From Pyrenopolyporus hunteri (Eukaryota; Ascomycota; Sordariomycetes; Xylariales; Hypoxylaceae): 64,000 bases of DNA. Where the stretch lies: NCBI GenBank assembly GCA_902806595.1, contig CADCXC010000018.1, forward strand, positions 496,001-560,000, written 5' to 3'. This document shows, piece by piece, positions 27,116 to 39,090 of the stretch (its first letter is position 1; each line of letters begins with the position of its first letter). The notes beneath the pieces are model-generated. The model had not been told where the DNA came from, did no database searches, and saw only the letters and a list, made by a program, of their open reading frames with translations. A program made the translations under genes and the position numbers.

Positions 27116-30100
27116 TTATCTCTTGCCGGCCCCTCCGACCACTCCAGGTCCGTCCGCGAAGCTTGTCTGCCTATAAACGCCTTTCTCGTCCCTTCCGACG
27201 AGGAAGTTCTCAGGCGGGCCGAGGTAGCTGGGCCGAACACCACCGAGATCGACAACGATCTTCTGCACGATAACACTCGGCGCCAGCCCCCAGACCCTAA
27301 GCTTGTACGCTCCTTCCTGAGCGACATCCCATGTCGTTGTGGTCCTGTGCTCTGGAGCGAGGCCCCAAATGGAATCACCGACGGCACGACCCCAACCGGG
27401 CGGCATACCCTGCCCGATGCTCTTGCCGACGAAAGGGACTATTTGCGGTTCGGCTTGGTCTGCGCCCGCGGGAAATAAAGATACGGCAAATTCGAGGGGC
27501 GTGTTGTCGGATAGGTAGTTCTGCGTTGGCGAAAGGTATAGTGTTACGTTGGCCTTCGATATGTTTGTAAATAGATATAAATCGTATTCAAGGGCCGGCG
27601 CTGACTTAGGCGTCTGCGGCGGCGTGGTTTGCGGCCAGAGAGTCACGCCACCGAGTGTACGCCCATAGTTTTTCAGCGTGTGGTACGTAATCCCTGGGCC
27701 TTCCGTGGCGTCGGCCGGCGTGTAGATACGCTGATAATTCGGCCCCTCGATAGCGACGTGCTTGTCAGACTCGACGAAGCCTTCCGTGAAATTCGACGGG
27801 ATCGTGCGTAGATTAACAGGGAGTTGTACGATAGGCTTGCCGTACCATGCGGCGAAGCCTTCGCGGCCGCAGCCGGTCGAGAAATTGATGTTCGCTACCG
27901 TGTTGTTCACGACCTGCGGAGCGTTCGCCCAGTCTATCGAAACGAAGACGCGGGAATCGGTGCCATTGTCGGGGCCTACAGTTCCGTCGTATTGGGATAA
28001 CTTCACCCAATCGGTGTCTACTTCGGCCCGCCAATCGCAATTCAGCGTGCCTCGCGAGAAGACGTCGAACCACCGTGTTACGGGCCCGTAGGGATCCAGC
28101 GGCGGAAGTACGAGAGTGTTACCCGAATTAGAGTGGTACTTATCGTCACCGGGAATGCTGGCGTTCAGTCCTTCGACGGCGATTCCTACATTACCTGCTA
28201 TTGCGGATACAGCGCTCTGAACGTAGGCCATAGCCGGAAGGACATTTCGCATTGGTTGTTGCCAGTAACCATCGTATCCAAAGTGGGTTTCTACAAATTA
28301 GCCAATTGCTTCGAGGAGTGGGCGAAGGTGTATTGCTTAGCTTACGATCTAGCATGCGCTTCCACTTCCCATCTAGAAGGCTATCCCATCTTGCCGTGAG
28401 TTCTCCGTCGTCATTAAAACGAGACAAGACTTGGGAAATGAGGTCGTTTGCTGAGTTCCGGTGTTGATTCGCATAAACCATATTCTTTTCTGCGCCAATG
28501 TGGACCTGATGGACGATTTGACCACCGAGAATAGGGTGCAAGACCATCTCGAAGAATGCCGGCTGCCGCCGTTCGTCTAACTGGTCGTAGATCGCCTGGG
28601 CATCGTCGGCTAGACCCTGCCACTGCCCGAGTATTGCGTCGCCCTCGTTGTAATTGATGACGGAGTAGACGTAAGGTTCCACCAACTCGAACTTCCTCCT
28701 TCCAGCGAATGTACCGAACCGCGTCATGATCTCGGTTATGGCCGCGGCGTGCTCTGGCCCGAACTCACGAGTTGCCCAGGCAAGAGTCCACTTATCGACG
28801 TCGTCTACACCCCATTGGTTTACGTCGTACGCCATGTCTAGGAAGTGAGTGAGAGGGATCTCCAAAGGCTTTAAATCACCAACGTTCACAATCCATATCC
28901 GGTCGGCGCCATGGGCATACGCAAGTTGCATCTGCTCCGCCGTCTTCTCCAGTTGGATTGTGTTTATCCACTTGTAGTTCCTGGTGTCGCCAACATAGTC
29001 AAAGTGATAGTAGACACCGGCTCCCCCAGACCGCGTCGTCTCGTTATCAATCGGCACCCTACGAACATTACCCCAATTATCATCCGCCCAGAGGAGAGTG
29101 ATGTCTTCGGGAATCGTTAGGCCCTCGAGGATGTACGACATGACTTCTTTATACAAACACCATAGCTGAGGCACTTCGGTGGCTTTAACGTTCAACACGT
29201 CTTCGATAATGGCTCGCTGGTTATGAACGAGAGTTTCTAGCATGCTGACGATGACTTCGACACCCAAGCCCTCAATAGCGGTGTCGCCAGTTCCCCTCAT
29301 ACCCATGGTCCATAAGCTGTTGCGAGCGTAGGGTTTCGCACGTTGCGCTCCGTAGACAAAGTATTCGTCAATCGTCTTGTTATTTAGATTGTACGCCCAA
29401 GGGCCGAGACCTTTGTCGATGTAGAATGTCCCAAATTCGTTCTGCGCGCGCATCATCGGCTCTGTGTGCGAACTTCCAAGCACGATCTCCCAGGCGTCAG
29501 CCAACGGTTGGTTTTTGGGATCATCAACCTCGAACATAGATCCCCATAAAGCCGGCCACAGGTAATTGGCTCGTAGCCGGAGGAGGAGCTCGAACACGTT
29601 CGAGTAGAAATCGCTGTTGTAGCCGACTCCGTACGGGGTGTCGGGGTAGTTCCATTGGACCCATCCTGATAATCCGGGTTGTTCGTCGTTGATGAAAAAA
29701 CCGCGATATTTGACCGAAGGGGGGCCTTGCACCTTGCCGTCCGGGAGGACGTATATTTCCTTCGATTGCTTTATTGGAACATCTGCCCACCAGTACCATG
29801 GGCTCACCCCGATTTGTTCGCTGATATCATAAATACCGAAGATGGTCCCGCGAGGGTCGCTCCCTACTATCACAACGGCCTTTGCGCAGCCGGCAATAGG
29901 CTCCTCGACGATTCCGGTCGCGAAAGATTCCCACTTCCCTTCGATATCCGAAACGTTTAGCTTCCCGGCACTAACGAGGCCATCGATCACCTTGGAGTGA
30001 CCTAGCGTGCCAGCAATTATAACGGTATTTTCAGCCGACGGATCAGCATATTGGGGACCGTGGAAGTATTGCGTATCATTAACCGCGTACTAGATCGCAC

Positions 30101-30570
30101 GTGTCAACGGGAAATTGCCATTATATGTCGCTTTTTTATCGTCGAAAAGACAACGATGGGTAAAGGGGTTGCTGGCTAAGAATCACAGTTTGGACTTTTA
30201 GGCAGCCACCTGTGACGTATATTTTAAGGTAGTGGAATCAGATGGATTTGCTCACATGTGTATAGTTCTGTATGATCGGCCTATATTCATACGCGGCCGG
30301 TTCTGCGCCGGCTTCCCCGTTGCTCAATGAGAAGTTAGTGCCAGTTACTCGTCCAAAGTCCTTCGCGAGATCGCCCGCAGCACGGATGACTCCCCAATAG
30401 TCGTTGGACGAAATGAGGATCTGGGGTTGAGAGATCAGCCCGCCAGCCACCTGAAAAGCGCCCTCGCTACTGGTAAAGTTAACTATCTGTTTCTGTCCGA
30501 GAGCGGCGGCGAGGGGAGCAAGCCCGGCCACCACAGGCAACAATTGGCCACTCAGGGACCCCCAGCGCAT
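27116..30570 (-). CDS. secreted GH115 alpha-1,2-glucuronidase
   Basis: Three exons, 30256-30570, 28346-30089 and 27116-28290, give 3234 nt and 1077 residues, a normal length for glycoside hydrolase family 115. Introns are 166 nt (GTGAGC donor, CTAG acceptor) and 55 nt (GTAAGC donor, GTAG acceptor). The second join restores MLD-QTHFGYDGYWQQPMRN across two overlapping frames. Residues 1-24 form a signal peptide (hydrophobic LLPVVAGLAPLAAALG). Family landmarks include IVGSDPRGTIFGIYD, the YRGFFINDEQPGLSGW segment, LWPALWGSMFEVDDP and TLLWADDNWGNVRR. Characterised GH115 enzymes remove 4-O-methyl-glucuronic acid side chains from xylan. This suggests plant cell-wall breakdown outside the cell. The first intron is the least certain boundary. 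Confidence 0.93.
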
Positions 30571-31921
30571 GGCTGATGATGGCTATCAAGTCCTTGTCAG
30601 ATGGATCTACTCCAAAGAACTGAGTTACACTAGATACCTAAATGGCACCGGAGATGTCTTAGGAGCGTCCGTTATCTCAGGAGCGCACGTGGGCTTGATC
30701 AACTGCAACTATATCGTGGATCTTGGGTTGGATATCCTATATAAATACCAGTTGCTTCGTCTCGGCGGAACCTGGGTAAACCACCCCGGCCCACGGCTGG
30801 GCCATCGTGAGACGGAACAGAATTCTTGATTTCCGCTAAGCTAGTCCGCATGTTTGTTGCGTAGTGATGGCGTCCACCACGACTCTCACGACGGTAATGC
30901 TACCCAAGATCGTACATATTGACTGCCAAGCACCAAGGAGCCGGAGCCGGTTATGGCACAAGTAGGATTACTCCGCATTGGGGATAAGGATCCACGCAGG
31001 TAGAGCCGGGAAGCTCGAAGACGACGCAAGCCGGTTGGTGGATATTTTCGAGGTGGGATGAGAGAAGAGAAAAGAGAAGAGGGAAAAGTTAGCGGGCAGT
31101 TTTTGGGCACATTTGGCGCAGCAGTAGGAATGTACCCCCCAACTAACGTTCCCCGCACGACGCTAACCTGCCCCAAGTTAAGTGCACCTAATAGCGTGCG
31201 GGGGGTACCTGGCAGTGCAGTAACTGGTCGAGCGATCTGGTAAAATAAACGAGCGGCAACCGCCCCGTACGGCCGGTATGGGAGCCTCGACTCCGGCCTG
31301 TTTCTCATATTTACCCGGAACAAGAGGTTAGATAAACGGATAGATATCTGCCTAGGTACCTAAGGTACTTCGGTAAAGTATATATCTCTGTTAAAAAAGG
31401 GTTATAGCGGATTAAAGAACTTCCATTATAATGAGAGGCGCATTTATTCACGATATGTATTATACATACCTAGGTACCTGGTATATAAAGACGATGGCGT
31501 ACCCCTCCAACATCGTTAGCAGCTCACCTAGATACTACTAGGTTTCAAGGGACGGGCCACTATATGGTGCCTAACCGGGCGTACCTACATACTGAAAACT
31601 CCCCTAATTTTATTATAATTATAACGCGCCCAGGTACATAGTATGCGCTAATCATAATCAATTACAGCAACGTATCCACTAAATTATAGTGAGTTTAGGC
31701 AGTTCACTTAGGGGGCATAAACGCTGCGGCATATTAGATACAATACATTATATTCAAATATCACCATAGCTTCCACTGAATAAAGCCTTCATACACCTTG
31801 AGTTATTTGACAATGCTCTTAAGCTTAGCTAGGTGAGCCGATAAGCCAGGCCCCTTGTTCGACGGCTATGGCGCCCATAGAATCCTCTTCCGTATCATTG
31901 CTCATCATCAAGAAAGGACGC
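30571..31921. other. intergenic upstream of GH115
   Basis: About 1.35 kb with no supportable gene. A TATA-like stretch (coding strand TATTTATATAGG, about 30738-30752) lies roughly 175 bp upstream of the GH115 start. An imperfect palindrome with 9-bp GTACCCCCC ends spans 31131-31208. TACCTAGGTA-type motifs occur near 31,352 and 31,468. Open frames at 30569-30829 (+) and 30886-31323 (-) look non-coding. Confidence 0.45.
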
Positions 31922-32962
31922 TCAGATAAGCCTCCGGGATCTTAGTAGATACCGGACCGCTTCTCGACGCTCCCAGTTTGATAACTCCTGCTGCGATAGA
32001 AATTGCTGCCGAGGCTCGAACGGTGCGATTCGCCTGTCTGGGCTGTGGCGCGGGAGCCAACCACTCTCATCTTCGTTTCTCCTAGATGACCCTAGTGCCT
32101 CGTTCGGATCACGTAGGGAGCTCGAAATGTCATGCATCCAACGTGGAGTTTGGGTTTGCTGCGATTTATAATTTCGAGGTTGAGCGGCGTAGGCTTGAGT
32201 GAGGCGACACCCCGGCCGCAATGTCGGGAGAAATCGACCGGCTACGACAAGCTCGACACTGCCGCCTGATAGCTTAATCTCGTGCCCGGACTTCCATTCT
32301 TTTAACATTGCGGTCATGACGATAATATCCGGGACGTCGTCGTTACAGAAACACTGAAATTGCCGAAGTGCGGACTGAACCCAATAACGACGGCCTAGAT
32401 GGTTGGAAGACTAAATTAGCAGAGTAACAACGATGGTATATTAAGTCCGGATGCCGGACAGAGACTCACCCCGATTATTCTCGAGTCTATACCGTGTAAT
32501 GCCGGACTTCCCTAGCCGGGTTATCCAGTCCTCGGCTGTGACATGGATCCTAACGTTATTCTTAAAGCTCCAGGCATAACCTTCTAGGTGCTTACGTCCG
32601 GAAAACACGCCGTCTACTAGGTGTAGATATGGACCAGGTCGGCAAATAATGGCAGTATTGCCAGAAGTGTCAGTCTCTTTCAACTCAATGGTGATATTAT
32701 GCTGTCTGGTAAGCTCGAGAACGACAACCCAGCCATTGCGTTCCTCGACATAGCCACTCAAATCAAACTTGGCCACAGGTTCGCGAGCCGCGATCCAACA
32801 CCCTATGACAGTGTATGCAAGGATCTTATGCCAATCTGCGTGTTCGGGCTTACACAATTCGTGCGATAAGAATACTGAGGGCGTAAACCCAGACTCGTAT
32901 TCATTACGGCTGCGAATTTGTAGCAGCTTTTCAGGCGAATAGCGGATGACTGCAGACGCCAT
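31922..32962 (-). CDS. hypothetical protein, two exons
   Basis: I do not recognise a family. Exon 1 (32470-32962) and exon 2 (31922-32394) joined across a 75-nt intron (GTGAGT donor, CTAG acceptor) give 966 nt and 321 residues. The first acceptor candidate, 22 nt further upstream on the coding strand, would lead into a stop codon; the chosen one keeps the frame open. The protein starts MASAVIRYSPEKLLQIRS. Its N-terminal half looks globular, with Trp- and aromatic-rich stretches such as DWHKILAYTVIGCWIAAREP. The C-terminal third is polar with many Arg, Ser and Gln, so it is probably disordered. There is no signal peptide or membrane segment. It may be a lineage-restricted gene. Confidence 0.6.
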
Positions 32963-34626
32963 TTTGATGCCGTTAGGTTAGTCGTGTCGAGAAGTTGAAT
33001 GGTTGATGGAAAGGTAGGGGCAGGTAAAACGTCGTCGATACCTTGGGAAGGTAGTTAACGAACGTGCTGTTCTAGAAAGTAGTGCTGGCGGGTCAAGATA
33101 ATTGTAATGAGAAGTCCTTAAGAACGCAATAGGCGGTTACGAAGGAGGAAAGAATAAATAGCCTTGGGTATCTAAGAGAGCAGACCCAACAAACCTTTCT
33201 TTACTTGCGAGTCACTACTGATCTGAAAATCACTCGATGACCATAAGGGCACCGTCACTGAAAAGGAGAGTAAACATCTGAAAAGTGGCAGACACATATT
33301 CGTGGCATAATGGGCTGGATTTGAGGCAACTAACTAGGTACCTACCTAATAATCGAAGTTACTGATGTTGATCTGATTCTATGTTAATATGGAACACCGT
33401 CATCACGAGCAAAATATTCCGAACCCATCAGGCCAGATCAATCAGGCTCATACCGACAAATTTTACGAAAGGCTCAGGTATGAGGTTACGTAGATTGAGT
33501 AGCCCGTCCGAAGTAAACCTCGTTAAGCTGCGCGGCCGTTTCAGGCGTCGTGCTGTCTCGGTCACAACTCTCCGGTGTGGCTGCCGCAGTCAGCTCCGAT
33601 CTGCCCGCCTCGCTTGGATTCGGTCCCGGCTCCGCATCCGGCCCTGTTCATGCGTATTATTAGGGCCTATCGCTGCTATAGACGCCATATAAGCGAGCGG
33701 CAGGCCCCAACTCGCCTACGCTGTACGAGGTAATGGCCTTCTCGCATTCGACGTAGTACAGCATCCAGGCGGTCCACGGGGTTCAGTCTACCGCCGAGAT
33801 GTCTCTTCTCGGAAGCAAAACATCAAATAAGGAGCTTAGCGAAGTCCCTAGGCTATTATAATAAATTTAAGTCATTTAGAACTTCGTTTTAACTTGAGGG
33901 ACATATGCGCTCGGAGTGCTAAATCCAACCAACATCCAGTGGTTCTACATCGCTAGGCGCAACCTGAACTAGATCATTTCGTTGTCTATCTCTGGTTCGT
34001 TAGGTTCATTATTACGGCTACAGCGATTAAATTAATCCTATTCTCTCGCAGGATCAGTTGGTTACTCTTCCAATGTCTTTGCCCGAATCCACTGACGTCA
34101 CAAGATGAAGGCTTAAACACAAGTTGAAAATATATACGACCATTACGTTCAACTCTACGGTAAAATTTCACCGCTTGATGAGTTTACCTAGCGCTTAATC
34201 CTCTGTAATCCCATCGTATTTTGTGCCCGACTTATAACCTAAACGTCTTCGCGATGTACTTCAACTCTAGAGTTTTTTTTAATGAGTTTGACTCACCCTT
34301 TCTTTTCGCAAGGATTTAATGTGATAATCAGATCGTAACCTCAAGCTACTGCCAACAAATCCTTCGGACAGGTTATGACGACATATAACGGCGGTTCACT
34401 ATTTCGAGAATAAACTTGGCCACGTTTCTATCATTATATCCATGTTTCATACTCACGGGGTATTCGATGCCAATGACGGTGAAATTAAATCAGCGGGACC
34501 CTTCCAAGCATGATAAATAGATTGCGCAGAACGACTGGAAGTGGATTTCTGTGTATTTAAAAAGGAGTAGACAATAACTGAAAAAGTAATATTCGCAGAT
34601 AGCCCTGGGCCGAATATCATAACAAT
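32963..34626. other. intergenic
   Basis: About 1.66 kb without a supported gene. A GC-richer patch at 33,389-33,690 has some coding character: an ATG at 33389 opens a 30-residue frame ending at a good donor (GTATGAGG at 33478). No reading of the following exon was convincing. A TACCTA-type motif lies near 33,333. Confidence 0.4.
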
Positions 34627-34839
34627 ATGCGGTTACATATCTTACTCATTAATCTTGCGAGCATATCACCATTCGTTTTATCGCAACCTCTCCCACAACA
34701 GAGCCTAGCTCTTACAGATGAGGCTCGACCTGAAACTATATTGCATTCATTAAAATGGCGCCGCAGTATTAGCCAATCGATACGACTATTGCGAAAGGAC
34801 ATCGAAGTTCGTGACAACGGCGCGTTCGACCCCACCTAA
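34627..34839 (+). CDS. candidate small secreted protein
   Basis: A 70-residue open frame starting with ATG. The first 19 residues (MRLHILLINLASISPFVLS) look like a signal peptide with a hydrophobic core and a likely cleavage site before QPLPQQ. The mature part is polar, with an Arg-rich segment (WRRSISQSIRLLRKDIEVR) and no cysteine. It lies alone in an otherwise empty stretch, on the opposite strand from both neighbours. I know no family match. A short frame like this can occur by chance, so the call rests only on the signal-peptide-like start. Confidence 0.3.
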   Translation: MRLHILLINLASISPFVLSQPLPQQSLALTDEARPETILHSLKWRRSISQSIRLLRKDIEVRDNGAFDPT

Positions 34840-35378
34840 AACCGGCGCGATTGATTATAGCCCCAGCGAGACTCATGACGGAGGCTCTGGTGGAGACTCA
34901 CCTCCGTAACGAACTGTTAGATTTTATAATGGCGTTGTCTTGAGCGAGTGGCCATATTTCCTTGGGGGCCATATCCTCAAGAACCTCAATAAATTTATTA
35001 GCGTATAACGTCTACTAGCACCACTTTAGAGTCGTATATACAAAACAGGATTTGAGGTTCGATGAAGATCCTCTTCTTAGCACAACAAGGATATTGTAGA
35101 TTAAGATACATGATAGGCTCGGTACTATTTCCAAGGGAAACGCCTAATTGTTTGATAATATTGAAACATACATTGCGGAGGACGGCGTTTAATCTGGTAA
35201 AGTGCATCGAGTTCTGACAACTACATACGCGCTGGGTAATGTCTAAACTAGCATGAACGCGACAGGCACATGAGCAAAAACGAATGAGCTTGTAGTTTCA
35301 ATGTGGAGGCGAGCCGCCACGCTATGGTCTCCATTACAAAACTTCCACCATACAACTGTGGTATACCTATTTATATTT

Positions 35379-36542
35379 CTATGCGCGACCTGGAAGAGAG
35401 GTGACCCCTGTGACGGATTAGTATGGGGTTTGAAAATGTCAGAAATGACTTGATACTTACATCCGTCGGTATTCTCGCCAACCATGTCGGGAACAGTGCA
35501 CTTATTGGCTACGGACATGGCTTGCTTCTTGATGGAACCGCAGCCATCGTAGAAGCATTCGGACTTGTTCATAGCGCGCTGGAGAGAGTCGCCCTTCCAG
35601 CCGAACATGTAGTCGGCGTGAGTGCCGTAACCGCTGCTACCCTCGAAACTCCAGACAAAGGGGTTAGGGGCGCCTGAGGGCCACATGCTGTTAAACTGGG
35701 TTGTGTCCCAGACGGTCTCGTAGGTCACTTGCGGCATGCGGACGGGGTGGGATGCCGGGCAGGGGGGAGCGTTGGTGAAACCGTCGTACTTGATAGTGTT
35801 GAACATGTGAGATTGGTGGTCAGGGCTGTCCAGATTCTTGCCATCCCAGCAGCTAGATAGAGTTAGCACATCCTCTATATATATCGGGATTAATAGATTA
35901 CTCACGCCGGGAAATGATGGACGGTGAAGATGCCAGCAGGGCACGGCTTGTCGGGGAAGTCGACCATCTCTGCACCTCGGTCGAGCAGCGACCTCAGGCA
36001 GTTGTAGCGTAGGCCGATGTGGCCCTTGGCCTCATCGAGAGTGCCGGTAGTCGGGCTGCCTACCGTCATACGGAATCCCTAAGGGGTGTCAGATCATTGA
36101 ATATATGCTTAGAATACTCCGGCGGACCTACGGGCGGGAAAGCCTTGATGGGCTGGTTCTTCAGGTCATCTGTGAAGAAGTCGTGCTGAGTGTAGTAGAT
36201 AGTCATACCACCAGTGGTACCAGCCGCGAGCGCGGCGTTGCTCTTAACCGGTACACGGTGGTAAGAGCCGTTGGTAGGGTGCTTGAAGTATAGAACGGCA
36301 GTCCAGTAGTTGGAGAAGTCTTCAGACATCTCACAGGTGGTACAGGTGCCCCTCTCACCGACATCACCGGTCATGCTGGCGTTGAAGGCATTTCCGCCGA
36401 CGATGTGATGGAGATGAGCGGAGGGGTTTGCGCCGGGCTCGACAACAGGGTCAAGACGCTGGATGGTCAACGACGAGCATCCAAAGCGGAGACCCGCCTG
36501 GACTGGTGCGATGAGCGAAAGAGCAAAAGAGAACGACTTCAT
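35379..36542 (-). CDS. secreted DUF1996 domain protein
   Basis: Four exons, 36132-36542, 35906-36078, 35461-35852 and 35379-35407, give 1005 nt and 334 residues. The introns are 53, 53 and 53 nt, with donors GTAGGT, GTGAGT and GTAAGT. Joins restore KAFPP-GFRMTVG, HHFPA-CWDGKN and ENTDG-WVTSLPGRA. The last exon is only 29 nt. Residues 1-16 (MKSFSFALSLIAPVQA) are a signal peptide, followed by LRFGCSSLTIQRLDPVVEPG and HLHHIVGGNAFN, the signature start of fungal DUF1996 proteins. The domain fills the mature chain and no WSC or other domain is appended. DUF1996 proteins are extracellular fungal proteins without an established activity; several cysteines and the His-rich motif are conserved. Confidence 0.92.
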
Positions 36543-36631
36543 CTTAGCGACGAATTACTCTTGGCTGTGGAGATGTGAAGAGGCAGGAGAAGCAGGGGGC
36601 ACAGGGGAAGTATCCCAGGTCCTAATCGACT

Positions 36632-36638
36632 CTTATAA
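36632..36638 (-). promoter_or_regulatory. possible TATA box of the DUF1996 gene
   Basis: The coding strand reads CTTATAAG about 92 bp upstream of the ATG, a plausible TATA position for a fungal promoter. It is supported only by motif and distance. Confidence 0.3.
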
Positions 36639-39090
36639 GTGCGGTTCTATCAAAACACTGCTTAATAGAGGCCGTGGGATTCCATATACAAGCGCTTCCA
36701 TCTACGCGCCCAGTATATACGGAAGCAATCTAGCCCCTACATGTCACATAGTGTCGTGGCGGTGGACTTACCCAAAACGAGAGACGAGATACTATAAATC
36801 TACACCATAGACGAATGGGCTCCTATCTGCAATATTAAATCATTTTGCCGGTGACATGGCGATTTAACCACTGCATGGACTAGGATTCTCCGCTGTTACT
36901 ATTTCAGTACGGCATATACGCGAGGCATGATTGGGTTGCCGGCAAATGTAATTCTGCTATATCCTATTCAGAACATCCACTTACATACGACTAACCTAAG
37001 TACCGTAGCTATATAGAGTCCCTCCTACGTCACGGACCGAATAGGGATGACCTCAATCATATGCGCAAATGATTATCAAAATACGAGGGTTAGGATGTTG
37101 GGCGCGTTTTCAGCTCGCTGTTGATTATATAAATACCAACGCCGCATTAATAATCTAGCAAGTATGTCTGTGTCGCAGAATTTTAATATCGTTATTATAG
37201 CAAGGCATATTCTTTAGAAGACCGCCATTGCTTGTAGATTGTGCGTAGCGACCTAGACGGATATCATCTCACAAACCAGCAGTCAAGTCCGTGCCGCATA
37301 CCTTACGTACCCGCGGGAAGGTCGCGTCGAACTAATTCTTTCTATATTACTAAATTTCACGGTCAGACCTCCTTAATTAGTCTCTTGGAGTATACATTGG
37401 CTATAAGGCACACTGAGGGACACTTAATGGAACGATATTCCAAATACTAAAAGGCCCCAGTTGAATGACTTCCAGGTGGGTGCGTCCGCCCAGGGTCAAG
37501 TCGATCAGAAGGTCATAAACGCGCTGTACTCGTTGGCGGGGACATTATAAGCGGTGCCCAATGACTCGAGGATTTTCTAAGACCCCCGAGTTTAGTCGTC
37601 CAAATTTACCGAATAAAGATGAAAAGAGGACTTAACTGGTGGAACAGTCAGGAAAGGGGGATATGGCCGTTGAGGTGAGCCGAGCACAGAGTAGGAGCCA
37701 GGGGGCAGCAGCGAAGCTCCTATAGATAACATAGTCAAGTAGAGTAATGTCTACTCATGCCTCAGTGGCAATGAACTAATAAAGCCCGGTCTTCTACTTC
37801 CCTTCTGGAGCCCATACATGTCCCCTTCGTATATTCGCCCCCTAATTACCTCCCTTAATCTCTATCCGGCCCCCCCTATTACCCTTACTACCACTTCCCA
37901 TCTCTCCTGGCGGATATCAAGTCTCTGGGACCAATGGAATCCTCTAGGTTATCCCAGATGCTGACATAATTCTACTGCCAACATATCAACCAGGTACAGC
38001 GTCTGATATGTGATCCAGATCTTACAAAGCGCGATCAGCCGCAGGAGGCTTATAACTCGGTCTTAGCGCTTTCTCAGCTGGCTGTAATTGCCCATAGGGT
38101 CGGTCCTTGCACGTCCCGCACCATGGCCTTCATAAAGGACCAATCAAATATCGAATTACGGGCGGGCATATGCCATGTAAGGAAATTCTCTTTTAGATTT
38201 CACCAATCAGAAGTAGCCTCGGACTTATAGAGGTACTATTCAACGTACTACCCTTTGGTGTTACATCTATGAATGATTTATCAGCGCCTTATAACAGCTC
38301 ACGAGGACAAGCGCGTCCAGACTGTCTAGTCAAATTTCAAAGGGGTTCACTAATATATAGTTTCCCTAGGTCCGGTTCTTCGAATTCGAGGCCGAGTTTT
38401 GGACCCTCCCATTGATAAGTAGGCTATCGATACGTATCTAGGATTAGATATCTACGTGGAAAGAGTAAATGAAGCCAATCTCAAGATAGGATTGGATAGA
38501 GATCACAGCCGTTGATTACCGTTATAGTTCCAGGAGGTAAGTAGTAACATAAGCGAATCAGGACTCGTTGAAATACGGCTTTCTAATTACCTACAGTAGG
38601 TATTTTGTAAGACGTACGAAACCCGTCAATATTTCATTTACTGAGTCTTCTTCGTTGCATCCACCTTTTTATTCAAAATGTCCTTAAAAACCTACCTACA
38701 GATACCTATGTGGTGAGTCCAAGGTTCTACGCCCATTCACGGAACTGGCCGCTAGGGCGTATTTTTAGATGCGCCGTCGGATAGATCCGGTCTAATCCGG
38801 CTATAAGTGGGAAGAGCTATCCCGAATCTAGCTCCTCCGCCAACTCCGATCCAACTCCGATCGCGCCGGGCAGTCTAAGAGGGCCAATATTTAATTCCCA
38901 CAGCGGAGGCCCCGGAGGACAGGACAGAGAGCGGTGCCAATCAAATAAGGTATCACATAACGGAGTTATAGAGGACAGCATCCAACCCACAATTACGGAA
39001 GAGTCATCGACGACATCGTCGACCCCTGAACGACCCTCTGGGCAACCCCTCAGCTGTTAACAACCCTTACACTTTCAGCCCTAATCTAAA
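36639..39090. other. intergenic between DUF1996 gene and amidase
   Basis: About 2.45 kb separating two divergent genes. No open frame has recognisable protein character; the longest (37241-37450, +) is not convincing. The stretch 37,640-37,860 is G- and then C-rich on the + strand and may be an old repeat, but I found no terminal repeats. Confidence 0.4.

Noticed and set aside
30886..31323. 145-codon minus-strand frame
   Set aside because: Arg/Pro/Ser-rich without motif, crosses the 31131-31208 palindrome, and has no promoter or start context; likely chance.
33389..33690. Possible small two-exon gene on the + strand
   Set aside because: The first 30 residues and donor look plausible, but no exon 2 reading is convincing in the required phase, and the opposite strand looks equally coding-like.
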